A stretch of 55,262 nt of DNA from a bacterium (GTDB lineage: Bacteria > Actinomycetota > Acidimicrobiia > Spongiisociales > Spongiisociaceae). The position numbers and the translations under genes were made by a program. Location of the stretch: NCBI GenBank assembly GCA_026710435.1, contig JAPOQZ010000052.1, forward strand, positions 1 through 55,262, read 5' to 3'. The notes below the pieces were generated by a model, which saw nothing but the letters and a program-made list of their open reading frames with translations, was not told the DNA's origin and did not search any database. Position 1 is the stretch's first letter. Each line of letters starts with the position of its first letter. Below, piece by piece: positions 47,318 through 55,262 of the stretch.

Positions 47318-48337
47318 ATGGATCTGCAACGCCTAGCCCGGACCGTGGAGGAAGCGCTCGAACGCGTAGCAACGGCGCCCGACCTGGCCGAGTTGGATCG
47401 AACGAAGTCCGAGACCGTGGGCAGGCGCTCGCCGACAATCCAGGCCCGCCGGGGTATCGGGTCTCTCCCGCCGGAGCAGCGCAGGGCGGTGGGCAAGGCG
47501 ATAAACGAGGCGCTACGTACTCTCAGGGGAGCCATACAGGAGAGACGCGCAGCCCTCAAGATCGAGGCCGAGAACGTTCTCCTGGAGCAGGATCGGGTTG
47601 ATCTGACGTTGCCCTACGGTCGACCCCGACGCGGTAACCATCATCTCTTGACCACTACCATGAACGAGGTCTGCGACATCTTCCGTTCCATCGGTTACCA
47701 GGTGGCTGAGGGACCCGAACTGGAACTGGCCTGGTACAACTTCGATGCTCTCAACACACCGCCCACCCACCCGTCCCGTTTCGAATCTGACACGATGTAC
47801 GTGGAGTCTCCCGGCGGTGAGGAGCGCAGCGGTCCCGACGAGTTGCTCCTCCGCACCCAGACCTCACCCATGCAGGCGCGTTTCATGGAGAAGCATCCCC
47901 CTCCGGTCTACGTGGTGGTACCCGGACGGGTATTCCGGACCGACACCTGGGATGCCACCCACTCTCCGGTCTTCCACCAGATCGAGGGTCTGGCGGTGGA
48001 CTCGGACATCAGGTTCGGGGATCTCAAGGGAACGCTCGCGTACTTCGCCAAGGAGTTCTTCGGTGCACGGACCCGCACCAGGTTCATCCCGCACTTCTTC
48101 CCCTTCACCGAGCCGTCGGCAGAGATGCTGGTGTGGTTCAACGGGGAGTGGTTGGAGATGCTCGGGTGCGGGATGGTAGACCCCAACGTGTTCGAGGCGG
48201 TGGGCTACGACCCGGCTGAAGTGACCGGGTTTGCCTTCGGGATGGGGGTGGAACGCCTGGCGATGGTCAAACACTCCATTCGCGACATCCGGCACTTCTA
48301 CGAGAACGATCTGCGAGTGCTCGGGCAGTACCGATGA
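47318..48337 (+). CDS. pheS: Phenylalanyl-tRNA synthetase alpha subunit
   Basis: Catalytic subunit of the (alpha-beta)2 class II enzyme. The 339 residues have an N-terminal coiled coil (about 1-90), DLTLPYGRPRRGNHHLLTTT near 93, motif 2 PGRVFRTDTWDATHSPVFHQ near 203 and motif 3 GFAFGMGVERLAMVKH near 306. AGGAGAC about 10 nt before the ATG is the ribosome-binding site. It is followed 40 nt later by pheT. Confidence 0.96.
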   Translation: MDLQRLARTVEEALERVATAPDLAELDRTKSETVGRRSPTIQARRGIGSLPPEQRRAVGKAINEALRTLRGAIQERRAALKIEAENVLLEQDRVDLTLPYGRPRRGNHHLLTTTMNEVCDIFRSIGYQVAEGPELELAWYNFDALNTPPTHPSRFESDTMYVESPGGEERSGPDELLLRTQTSPMQARFMEKHPPPVYVVVPGRVFRTDTWDATHSPVFHQIEGLAVDSDIRFGDLKGTLAYFAKEFFGARTRTRFIPHFFPFTEPSAEMLVWFNGEWLEMLGCGMVDPNVFEAVGYDPAEVTGFAFGMGVERLAMVKHSIRDIRHFYENDLRVLGQYR

Positions 48338-48377
48338 CGGATGCGCGGCGACCGAGCCGGAGGGGAGCCTCTCCCCG

Positions 48378-50774
48378 ATGAAGGTCCCGATCGGTTGGCT
48401 GGCCGACTTTCTCGATCTTCCTACCCGGGATCCGAACGAAGTCGAGCGGGTACTGGCCTCGCTCGGTCACGAGGTTGAATCGGTCGACGACTTCAAACCC
48501 TCGTTCGAGGGCGTGATAGTCGGGCGCGTCGAGGAGGTCGGCCCTCACCCCTCCGCCGACCGGATCCGCTTCTGCCGGGTCTACGACGGCACCCTCACCC
48601 ACGAGGTCGTATGCGGGGCTTGGAACTTCGAGGCCGGCGCCGTGATCGCCTATGCCCGGGTGGGATCCCGTCTGGGTGTCGACACGGCGAGACCCCTCGA
48701 GGTCGGCAGCCGGCGTGTCCGAGGTGTCGTATCGCACGGCATGATCGCCTCGGCAAGAGAACTGGGGTTGGGCGACGACCACGAGGGCATCCTGGTTCTC
48801 GACGAACTGGGCGCCGCCGGACCGGACGATGTGGGCAAATCCCTGGACGAGGTCCTCGGGTTCTCCGACGTGGTTCTCGACGTGAGCATCACCCCGAACC
48901 GGGCCGACTGTATGGGCATCAGGGGCCTGGCCCGCGAGTTGGCCGCCTACTGGCAGATCCCGCTCCGGGATGTAAGTCCACGTGCGAACGAGGGACCCAG
49001 GGACGCCGACTTCGACGTGTCCATCGAGGATGCGGAGGCGTGTCCGAGGTTCGTCGCCCACCAGATCGACGGAGTCGAGATCGGTCCCTCCCCTCTCTGG
49101 ATGCAACTGCGCCTCCTGGCAATCGGGCAGCGTCCCATCTCCAACGTTGTCGATGTCTCCAACTACGTGATGTGGGAAATGGGCCACCCGATCCATACCT
49201 TCGACGCCGATGAGGTAGCCGACCGCCACATCATCATCCGGCGCGCCCGTGAGGGTGAAACGCTCGAGACCCTGGACGGCGTAGAGCGCACGCTTGAACC
49301 CGGCGACATCCTCGTGACGGATCCGTCGGGCCCGATCGCTCTGGCGGGGGTGATGGGCGGAGGCTCGACCGAGGTCTCGGACGGGACGACCAGTATCCTC
49401 GTGGAAGCTGCCAACTGGCATCCACCCTCCATCCTGTTTACCTCCCACCGGCTCGGTCTCCGTAGCGAGGCCTCCTCCCGATTCGAACGCGGCGTGGATC
49501 CCAACCTTTCCGCGCTGGCCAACGCCCGGACCGTGGAACTGATCGTCGCTACCGCCGGTGGGGTACCGAGGACCCGGGTAGTGGACGCGTACCCTGATCC
49601 GGTCGCACCGTGGGATATCCTCCTCAGCGCCGGAGACGTGAACCGGCTGCTGGGGTCCGACCCTCCCTTCGGCGAAGCCCTTTCGCTGCTTCAGAGGCTG
49701 GGATTCGGTGTGATCCGCAACGGCGGCAGCGCCTCTGTGACCGTTCCCACGTTCCGTTCCGATGTGACCCGCCCCGCCGACCTGGCGGAGGAGATTGCCC
49801 GTCTTCACGGTTACGACCGTTTCCCGGACCTGGTCCGCCACGGTCGAAGCGGGAATCTGACCCCCGTCCAGAGATCGATCCGTCGTCTCCGCGAGGTGCT
49901 GGTGGGCGCCGGTCTCACCGAGGCACAGACCTTGAGCTTCGTGGGCCAGGCCGACCTCGATGCCTTGCGCCTGCCTGACGACGATGCGCGCCGGGTGGCT
50001 TTGCGCGTGAAGAACCCCCTGCGCGAGGAGGAGGCGATACTCCGCACCACGTTACTTCCCGGTCTCGTCGCCGCGGCAGCCCGCAACGTGGCTCGGGGAC
50101 TCAGGAGGAACCGCCTGTTCGAGACCGGGCGGGTATTCCATCCGGCTCCGGATCCGGACGATCCGCGCATACCTCACCAGCCCATGCGCCTCGGGATCAC
50201 CCTGGTCGGGGATGGCGTCGATGTGTTCGCCGGTACGGGTCTCATAGACCTGCTGGCTCGTGCAACGGGACATAGCCTCCAGGTCGTGCAGGACCGGCTT
50301 CCCATCCTCCATCCCGGACGGGGAGCGGCCGTGTCCCTTGAAGGCTCGCCGATCGGGATCGTGGGCGAGTTGCATCCCGGGGTGGGTCGCCGGTTTGGCT
50401 TGGATAGCCGCGTGGTGGTGGTCGAGTTGGCTCTCGATCCACTCGTATCGGCTTCCGGCGAGTGGGAGTTGGAGGAAGTGTCGGCCTACCCCCCGCTGGT
50501 GTTCGATCTTGCTTTCGTAACGGCGGACGAGACGCCGGCGGCTCGCCTTCTCGAGACGGTTGAGGCCGGCGCGGGCCGGCACCTTGAGAGGCTGGAGTTG
50601 TTCGACGAATTCCGCGGGGGAACGATCCCGCCAGGTCACCGCAGTCTGGCGGTGCGGGTGACCCTGCGAGCCATGGACCACACACTCTCCGACGAGGAGG
50701 CGCGCCCGATCCTGAGACGCATCGTGGCCGCGGTTGCGGACAGCATCGGTGGGGTTCTGAGGGGAAGCACGTGA
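48378..50774 (+). CDS. pheT: Phenylalanyl-tRNA synthetase beta subunit
   Basis: Editing and tRNA-binding subunit. The 798 residues show in order a tRNA-binding OB domain (about 40-150), B3/B4 editing domain (about 205-375), B5 domain (about 400-470), catalytic-like core (about 480-690) and a C-terminal ferredoxin-fold anticodon-binding domain (about 705-797, YPPLVFDLAFV, RAMDHTLSDEE). ATG 48378 gives the conserved start MKVPIGWLADF; the longer frame overlaps pheS. It overlaps argF by GTGA. Confidence 0.96.
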   Translation: MKVPIGWLADFLDLPTRDPNEVERVLASLGHEVESVDDFKPSFEGVIVGRVEEVGPHPSADRIRFCRVYDGTLTHEVVCGAWNFEAGAVIAYARVGSRLGVDTARPLEVGSRRVRGVVSHGMIASARELGLGDDHEGILVLDELGAAGPDDVGKSLDEVLGFSDVVLDVSITPNRADCMGIRGLARELAAYWQIPLRDVSPRANEGPRDADFDVSIEDAEACPRFVAHQIDGVEIGPSPLWMQLRLLAIGQRPISNVVDVSNYVMWEMGHPIHTFDADEVADRHIIIRRAREGETLETLDGVERTLEPGDILVTDPSGPIALAGVMGGGSTEVSDGTTSILVEAANWHPPSILFTSHRLGLRSEASSRFERGVDPNLSALANARTVELIVATAGGVPRTRVVDAYPDPVAPWDILLSAGDVNRLLGSDPPFGEALSLLQRLGFGVIRNGGSASVTVPTFRSDVTRPADLAEEIARLHGYDRFPDLVRHGRSGNLTPVQRSIRRLREVLVGAGLTEAQTLSFVGQADLDALRLPDDDARRVALRVKNPLREEEAILRTTLLPGLVAAAARNVARGLRRNRLFETGRVFHPAPDPDDPRIPHQPMRLGITLVGDGVDVFAGTGLIDLLARATGHSLQVVQDRLPILHPGRGAAVSLEGSPIGIVGELHPGVGRRFGLDSRVVVVELALDPLVSASGEWELEEVSAYPPLVFDLAFVTADETPAARLLETVEAGAGRHLERLELFDEFRGGTIPPGHRSLAVRVTLRAMDHTLSDEEARPILRRIVAAVADSIGGVLRGST

Positions 50775-51655
50775 TCGATTTCATCGGGATACTGGATACA
50801 CGCGCTGATACCCTCGCCCGCCTGGTGGACTCGGCGTCACGTATCAAGCAGGACCGGGGTCTGCATCGGTCAGCCCTGACCGGGATGCGGATCGGGCTCT
50901 TCTTCGAGAAACCGTCGACGAGGACCCGGGTCTCCAGCGAGATCGCCTCGGTCGAGATGGGTGCCTATCCGGTGGTCCTGGGTCAGCACGAGGTGGGGCT
51001 GGGGACGCGGGAGGCGGTACGCGACGTGGCGCGGGTCCTGGACCGGTACCTGGATCTCCTGGCTCTGCGGGTGTTCAACCACTCGGTCCTGGTCGAGATC
51101 GCCCGGTACGCCGAGGCGCCGGTCGTGAACCTCCTGTCCGATGTCGAGCATCCTTGCCAGGCAGTGGCCGATCTCCAGACCATCGCCGAGCACCGTCCGC
51201 TCGACGAAGTGGTGGTGGCATACGTGGGAGACGGCAACAACGTGTGTCACAGCCTCATGGCTGGGGTGACCCTGCTCGGGGGAGACATGCGGGTGGTGTG
51301 CCCTCCCGGTTTCGAGCCCAGCGCACGGTTCGTCGAAAGCGGGGGCGACGGTTTGACCGTCTCATCCGATCCGCGAGCCGTGGAGGGCGCCGACGTGGTC
51401 TACACCGATGTCTGGGCCTCCATGGGCCAGGAATCCGAAGCGCGGGCTCGGGCAGAGGCCTTCGCCGCCTACCGGGTGGATGGGGCGATGTTCGGGTTGG
51501 CCCGACCCGACGCCATATTCCTCCACTGCCTGCCCGCCCACCGAGGGGATGAGGTTACGGACGAGGTGATCGAGCATCCCGGGTCCCGGGTCTTCGACCA
51601 GGCCGAGAACCGCCTCCACGCCATGAAGGCAATCCTCCTCGAACTGCTGGGGTGA
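50771..51655 (+). CDS. argF: Ornithine carbamoyltransferase
   Basis: Converts ornithine and carbamoyl phosphate to citrulline. The 294 residues have FFEKPSTRTRVSSEIA near 44 (carbamoyl phosphate), HPCQAVADLQT near 126, and the ornithine-site HCLPAHRGDEV near 254. YTDVWASMGQ near 213 also marks ornithine rather than aspartate specificity. It is the only arginine gene here and lies directly after pheT by GTGA overlap. Confidence 0.95.
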   Translation: MIDFIGILDTRADTLARLVDSASRIKQDRGLHRSALTGMRIGLFFEKPSTRTRVSSEIASVEMGAYPVVLGQHEVGLGTREAVRDVARVLDRYLDLLALRVFNHSVLVEIARYAEAPVVNLLSDVEHPCQAVADLQTIAEHRPLDEVVVAYVGDGNNVCHSLMAGVTLLGGDMRVVCPPGFEPSARFVESGGDGLTVSSDPRAVEGADVVYTDVWASMGQESEARARAEAFAAYRVDGAMFGLARPDAIFLHCLPAHRGDEVTDEVIEHPGSRVFDQAENRLHAMKAILLELLG

Positions 51656-52194
51656 GGATTCCAGACCTCTCGGGTCCCGTCGAGTTAGTGGCCCGATCCA
51701 TCCTCGGTCACCGGCTGGTGACCGAGTTCGGAGACCGCACGGCGGTCGTGATAGAGGAAGTCGAGGCCTAAGGGGGCATGGATGACCCCGCTTCACACGC
51801 CTATCGCGGGCCCACATCGCGCAACGGCTCGATGTTCGGCGCCGCAGGGACGCTGTACGTATACCGGTCCTACGGGATTCACTGGTGTGCCAATGTGGCC
51901 ACGGGGCGGTCCGGCAAGGGCCAAGCCGTGCTGATCAGGGGAGGAACGGTTCTAGAAGGCCTACAAGCTGTAGTGCGCCGCCGGGGCCGTACCGACCATC
52001 TGGCCGATGGTCCGGGGAAGCTCGCGCAGGCCCTTGGCATCACGGGAGACCATGACGGGACATCGGTGTTCGATGGGCCGGTGCGGCTGGAGCCGGGGAC
52101 CGCACCGGACTTGTCTTCGATCCGCGCCACTCCCAGGATCGGCATTACGCGCGAAGTTGACCGCCCGTGGCGGTTCGTGTTCCGTGGTCCGTGA
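51652..52194 (+). pseudogene. mpg: 3-methyladenine DNA glycosylase (AAG/Mpg family), interrupted by one stop
   Basis: From GTG 51652 (overlapping the argF stop) the frame reads through SGPVELVARSILGHRLVTEF to VVIEEVEA and then TAA at 51769-51771 (codon 40). The same frame then continues without shift as GGMDDPASHAYRGPTSRNGS, MFGAAGTLYVYRSYGIHWC and on to TGA at 52192-52194. The stop sits where the family has Tyr of the EAY motif, beside the catalytic Glu, so one base change (TAC or TAT to TAA) explains it. A fragment from ATG 51778 would lack the catalytic Glu. Confidence 0.9.
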
Positions 52195-52246
52195 TCGGTG
52201 CCGGTCATCGGTCGTCGGTCGTAGCGGGACGACCTCGCTCTGACAC

Positions 52247-52465
52247 CAGCCCCCGACTCTTCATGTTTCCGGACACACCCTCGGCCGTAGGCCACATCAA
52301 GCACGTTTACCGGGCCGGCTCAACCCGACGGGTGAAGGTTGAAGCGAGCCGAGACGGGACTATCGAGTGGGTCGTAATCCCAGTTCAGAGCAGTGATCCG
52401 TGGACAGGGCATACACCCGACATCCCGCTCGCCGGTACAAACCCCCGCATGAAAAGTCGGGGCTA
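52247..52465. repeat. Family B inverted-end repeat, copy B4 (about 219 bp)
   Basis: Starts CAGCCCCCGACTCTTCATG (first base C instead of T) and ends GCATGAAAAGTCGGGGCTA. The family frame starts at the ATG at 52262 with MFPDTPSAVGH, keeps RRVKVEASRDGTIEWVVIP and then diverges by indels. It lies 52 bp after the mpg stop, and its terminal TA begins the TAATCT before tyrS. Confidence 0.88.
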
Positions 52466-52469
52466 ATCT
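52464..52469 (+). promoter_or_regulatory. -10 box of tyrS, formed at the end of repeat B4
   Basis: TAATCT seven nt before the tyrS ATG. Its first two bases are the terminal TA of repeat B4. No ribosome-binding site is visible before the ATG. Confidence 0.4.
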
Positions 52470-52476
52470 TTGCGTC

Positions 52477-53727
52477 ATGGCGGCCAGGCAACACAAGAGT
52501 CCGGAACAGCAGGCGGAGGAACTACTGCACGACGTTGATACGTCTCTTCCGGAGGGCGAGCTAGCCGAGCGTCTGCGGGAGTGTGAGCGGGAGGGTCGTC
52601 AGCTCCGGGTCAAGCTCGGTCTTGATCCGACGGCCAATGTAGTGACGCTCGGCTGGGCGGTCGTTCTGTGGAAGCTACGCCAGTTCCAGGACCTCGGCCA
52701 CAAGGCAGTCCTCATCCTCGGGACCTTCACTGCGCAGGTCGGCGACCCGAGTGGGCAATCCGAGACAAGAAAGCGTCTCACTGCAACACAGGTCGAGATG
52801 TTCGCCGACTCGGTGAAGAGGCACTTCGGGGAGATCTTGTCTACTGACGAGGACAAGCTGGAGATCCGTCCCAACTCCGAGTGGCTGGCCTCCCTCGACA
52901 TGCGCGAAGTACTGGAACTCACCGCGTCGACCACGCTGGCCCAGATGCTGGAACGGGATGACTTCGCCAAGCGTTTCGCCGGCAGAAGACCCATCTCCAT
53001 GACGGAGTTCATGTATCCGCTGCTCCAAGGATATGACTCGGTAGCGGTTGAAGCTGACATCGAACTGGGGGGCAGTGACCAACTCTTCAACCTGATGATG
53101 GGTCGCCAGGTGCAGCAGCGTTACGGTCAGACGCCCCAGATGGTGATGACCATGCCCCTCCTCGTGGGAACCGACGGCAAGAAGAAGATGTCGCAGTCTC
53201 TGGGCAACTACATCAGCATCTCGGAGCCCTACGGCGACATGTTCGGCAAGACGATGAAAATCCCGGACACTGCGATGCCCCAGTGGTTCAGACTCGCTTC
53301 CGGTCTTCCGAAGGAAGAGGTTGATCGGGTCTTGGCCGGTCTAGCGGAGGGCACCCTCCATCCTGGTGAGGAGAAGCGGCGCCTGGCGCGCGCGGTGGTC
53401 GATCGTTACCAGAAGGGTTACGGCGAGGTCGCCGAGCAAGCCTTCAACCGCCAGTTCGTACTACGGCAGGTCCCGCACGACATACCGACGTTGCCCCCTC
53501 CCCCTGGCGGGTCCGGGGAGACTGTGTACCTCCCCGCGTTGCTTGCCGCCTGGGGCTTGGTGGCGTCGAACAGTGAAGGTAGGCGGATGTTGGCTCAGGG
53601 GGCGGTTCGTATCGATGGCGAGAAGGTGACGGAGCAGCGGGTATCGAGACTTCGTCTGATTCCTGACGATGCCGACCGAGTGGTATCGGTGGGCAAGCGG
53701 CGCTTCGTCCGGTTGGGCTACAGCTAG
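52477..53727 (+). CDS. tyrS: Tyrosyl-tRNA synthetase
   Basis: Class I synthetase charging tRNA-Tyr. The 416 residues have the HIGH-like region KLGLDPTANVVTLGWAVVL near 47, TAQVGDPSGQSETRKRLT near 87, LQGYDSVAVEADIELGGSDQ near 184, a KMSKS loop reading KKMSQSLGNY near 231, and a C-terminal S4 RNA-binding domain (about 350-415). This is the TyrZ-like subtype with a long N-terminus. Confidence 0.95.
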   Translation: MAARQHKSPEQQAEELLHDVDTSLPEGELAERLRECEREGRQLRVKLGLDPTANVVTLGWAVVLWKLRQFQDLGHKAVLILGTFTAQVGDPSGQSETRKRLTATQVEMFADSVKRHFGEILSTDEDKLEIRPNSEWLASLDMREVLELTASTTLAQMLERDDFAKRFAGRRPISMTEFMYPLLQGYDSVAVEADIELGGSDQLFNLMMGRQVQQRYGQTPQMVMTMPLLVGTDGKKKMSQSLGNYISISEPYGDMFGKTMKIPDTAMPQWFRLASGLPKEEVDRVLAGLAEGTLHPGEEKRRLARAVVDRYQKGYGEVAEQAFNRQFVLRQVPHDIPTLPPPPGGSGETVYLPALLAAWGLVASNSEGRRMLAQGAVRIDGEKVTEQRVSRLRLIPDDADRVVSVGKRRFVRLGYS

Positions 53728-53862
53728 CTCTCAGCACCCCAGTGCGTAGCCGACTGCCCGGCAATCCGCCCGCATCGTGAGGGCATCCACCATCCCGATG
53801 GGACCGTGAGCGACGACTGCCTGACGGTGTGGAGGCCATCGCAATGCTCGCACCGATGACCT

Positions 53863-53965
53863 AGGAGGGTGCTGAGCAATCCACCAGCGGCCTGCCAACC
53901 GCCGGGATAATCCCTGGATCGGCGGGCGGCAGGCCCGAGCAATCGTCATTGTTCAGCACCCTCCT
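53863..53965. repeat. Family A palindromic repeat, copy A4 (103 bp)
   Basis: AGGAGGGTGCTGAGCAAT to ATTGTTCAGCACCCTCCT, 135 bp after tyrS, at the boundary between the protein-coding region and the rRNA operon leader. Very similar to A2. Confidence 0.92.
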
Positions 53966-54292
53966 CGGGACGGGTGAGGATCAGAACCGGGCGGGCCTTG
54001 CCGCCGACCTGTCCAGATGTCGCCACGGGTCACCCGTCTCCCCAAGCCTCGGCTTCATCCCAGAAGAGGTCCGCGCGTTCGGGCATGCGCGGTATGAGTC
54101 CCGGTCGGAGCGGATCTGAGCGGTGCCTACCGCTCTTCTCACGCCCTCCCGTGCAGCCGCGGAGACGTTGATGTTCAGTTTACGAGGCGTCTATCGATGG
54201 TGAACGTGGTTCTGGTGGTGCCGGCCATACTCGCAGACTATCGCTTTGTGATGGCAGCGGGACTGGGTCCGGTTTCAGAGCGCGAAGAATAC
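53966..54292. other. Intergenic region before the rRNA promoter, nothing recognised
   Basis: About 330 bp after repeat A4 without a supported gene, tRNA or repeat. Short open frames here lack ribosome-binding sites and recognisable domains. Confidence 0.5.
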
Positions 54293-54329
54293 GCCGACCT
54301 CTACGGACCTCTACGGATTTGAGGTCGGC
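54293..54329. promoter_or_regulatory. Perfect 9-bp inverted repeat just upstream of the rRNA -10 box
   Basis: GCCGACCTC (54293-54301) and GAGGTCGGC (54321-54329) are perfect inverted arms around a loop holding a direct repeat of CTCTACGGA-like sequence. The right arm ends 9 bp before a TATAGT box, so it covers the expected -35 region. It could be an operator, or a hairpin ending upstream transcription, though no T-run follows. Confidence 0.45.
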
Positions 54330-54338
54330 AGGACCTGC

Positions 54339-54344
54339 TATAGT
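54339..54344 (+). promoter_or_regulatory. Probable -10 box of the rRNA operon
   Basis: TATAGT about 370 nt before the 16S gene. TTGAGG at 54319 is 14 nt away, short for a -35. Chosen because it is the best -10 in the leader and a boxA-like element follows. Confidence 0.45.
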
Positions 54345-54448
54345 TAGGCGGCTGGCTGTTCTACATGTTGATCGCTGGTGGCGGGTTCGCACCCACACCT
54401 GATCCGATCCTCTAGTTGGACAGCTGGACCGCAGAGCCTGCGGATAGG

Positions 54449-54463
54449 GGCTCCTTGACAACT
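54449..54463 (+). promoter_or_regulatory. boxA-like rRNA antitermination element
   Basis: GGCTCCTTGACAACT, followed by GAACAGCGTGTCAAAAG. It resembles boxA and flanking sequence of Gram-positive rRNA leaders (such as CTTTGAAAACT), the site bound by NusB-S10. Inferred from position and similarity only. Confidence 0.55.
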
Positions 54464-54711
54464 GAACAGCGTGTCAAAAGCCGAATGTCCATTCCTGGCT
54501 GCCGCCGGCGCCGAAGCGCTATCGGTCAGTCAGAGGATGTACTCCCGGTCGTCGGATACCAATACGGCGACCAGGGATCGAACCAGAGGATACGGCGGAG
54601 GGCCGGACGTCTGAGACGCCCGGTGCCGTCGATCCGCAAACACTGACAGGATTCAGTCCGGCGTGCGGCAGGCCTGCAAGGGCTTGGTTTCGCATTCCGG
54701 CCGAAGAACTG

Positions 54712-55262
<551 letters not shown>

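Noticed and set aside
8269-53965. CRISPR array
   Set aside because: Repeats are dispersed over tens of kilobases, with no regular spacers and no cas genes.
54455-54460. TTGACA as -35 of the rRNA promoter
   Set aside because: No -10 lies 16-18 nt downstream, and the surrounding sequence fits a boxA-type leader element better.

Overview
The window is a 55-kb stretch of housekeeping chromosome from a high-GC actinobacterium. The 5' part of a 16S rRNA gene at the right edge, the gene for mycobacterial-type integration host factor beside gmk, an actinobacterial gene order (yajC-secD-secF-apt-rel-hisS-aspS; mihF-gmk-rpoZ-coaBC-metK-priA) and a PriA without ATPase motifs all point to Actinobacteria. 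By eye the 16S fragment resembles the class Acidimicrobiia, but I could not run a comparison. Almost every gene is on the + strand; only one MaoC-like gene is on the - strand.

Layout. 0.2-5.4 kb: queuosine tRNA modification (queA-tgt) and the Sec auxiliary complex (yajC-secD-secF). 5.5-13.4 kb: apt, the bifunctional (p)ppGpp enzyme, a metallo-beta-lactamase-fold hydrolase, hisS, aspS, rarA. 13.4-24.6 kb: alaS-ruvX-mltG-aroE, a prepilin peptidase, a MaoC-like hydratase, a VapBC toxin-antitoxin pair, aroC, a fused aroK-aroB gene, efp, nusB. 24.7-25.7 kb: a frameshifted YceI-like gene. 25.7-35.4 kb: the pyrimidine operon (PyrR RNA site, leader ORF, pyrR-pyrB-pyrC-carA-carB-pyrD, then pyrF), interrupted between pyrD and pyrF by a small membrane/coiled-coil gene and a repeat. 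35.4-45.7 kb: mihF, gmk, rpoZ, coaBC, metK, priA, def, fmt, rsmB, rpe and an unusual RibD-RibA fusion. 45.8-53.7 kb: infC-rpmI-rplT-pheS-pheT-argF, a 3-methyladenine glycosylase gene with an internal stop, tyrS. 53.7-55.3 kb: the rRNA operon leader and 16S rRNA.

Within operons the genes are tightly packed, with many ATGA, GTGA, TTGA and TGATG overlaps. Most transcription-unit starts lack an obvious Shine-Dalgarno but have a TANNNT hexamer 6-9 nt before the start codon, which suggests leaderless mRNAs.

The least ordinary content is two families of short interspersed repeats, four copies each. Family A is a 103-bp imperfect palindrome with AGGAGGGT/ACCCTCCT ends. Family B is about 205-219 bp, has TAGCCCCGATT inverted ends and carries a small reading frame. 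Three of four B copies supply the TAG stop codon of the upstream gene. One copy of each family ends in a TA that forms part of the probable -10 box of the next gene (efp, tyrS). I read both as TA-targeting MITE-like elements that settle on stop codons and promoters; this is inference. Other points to check are a PyrR-controlled leader ORF that overlaps the pyrR start, the RibD-RibA fusion, an ATC start for infC, and two disrupted genes (yceI-like and mpg).
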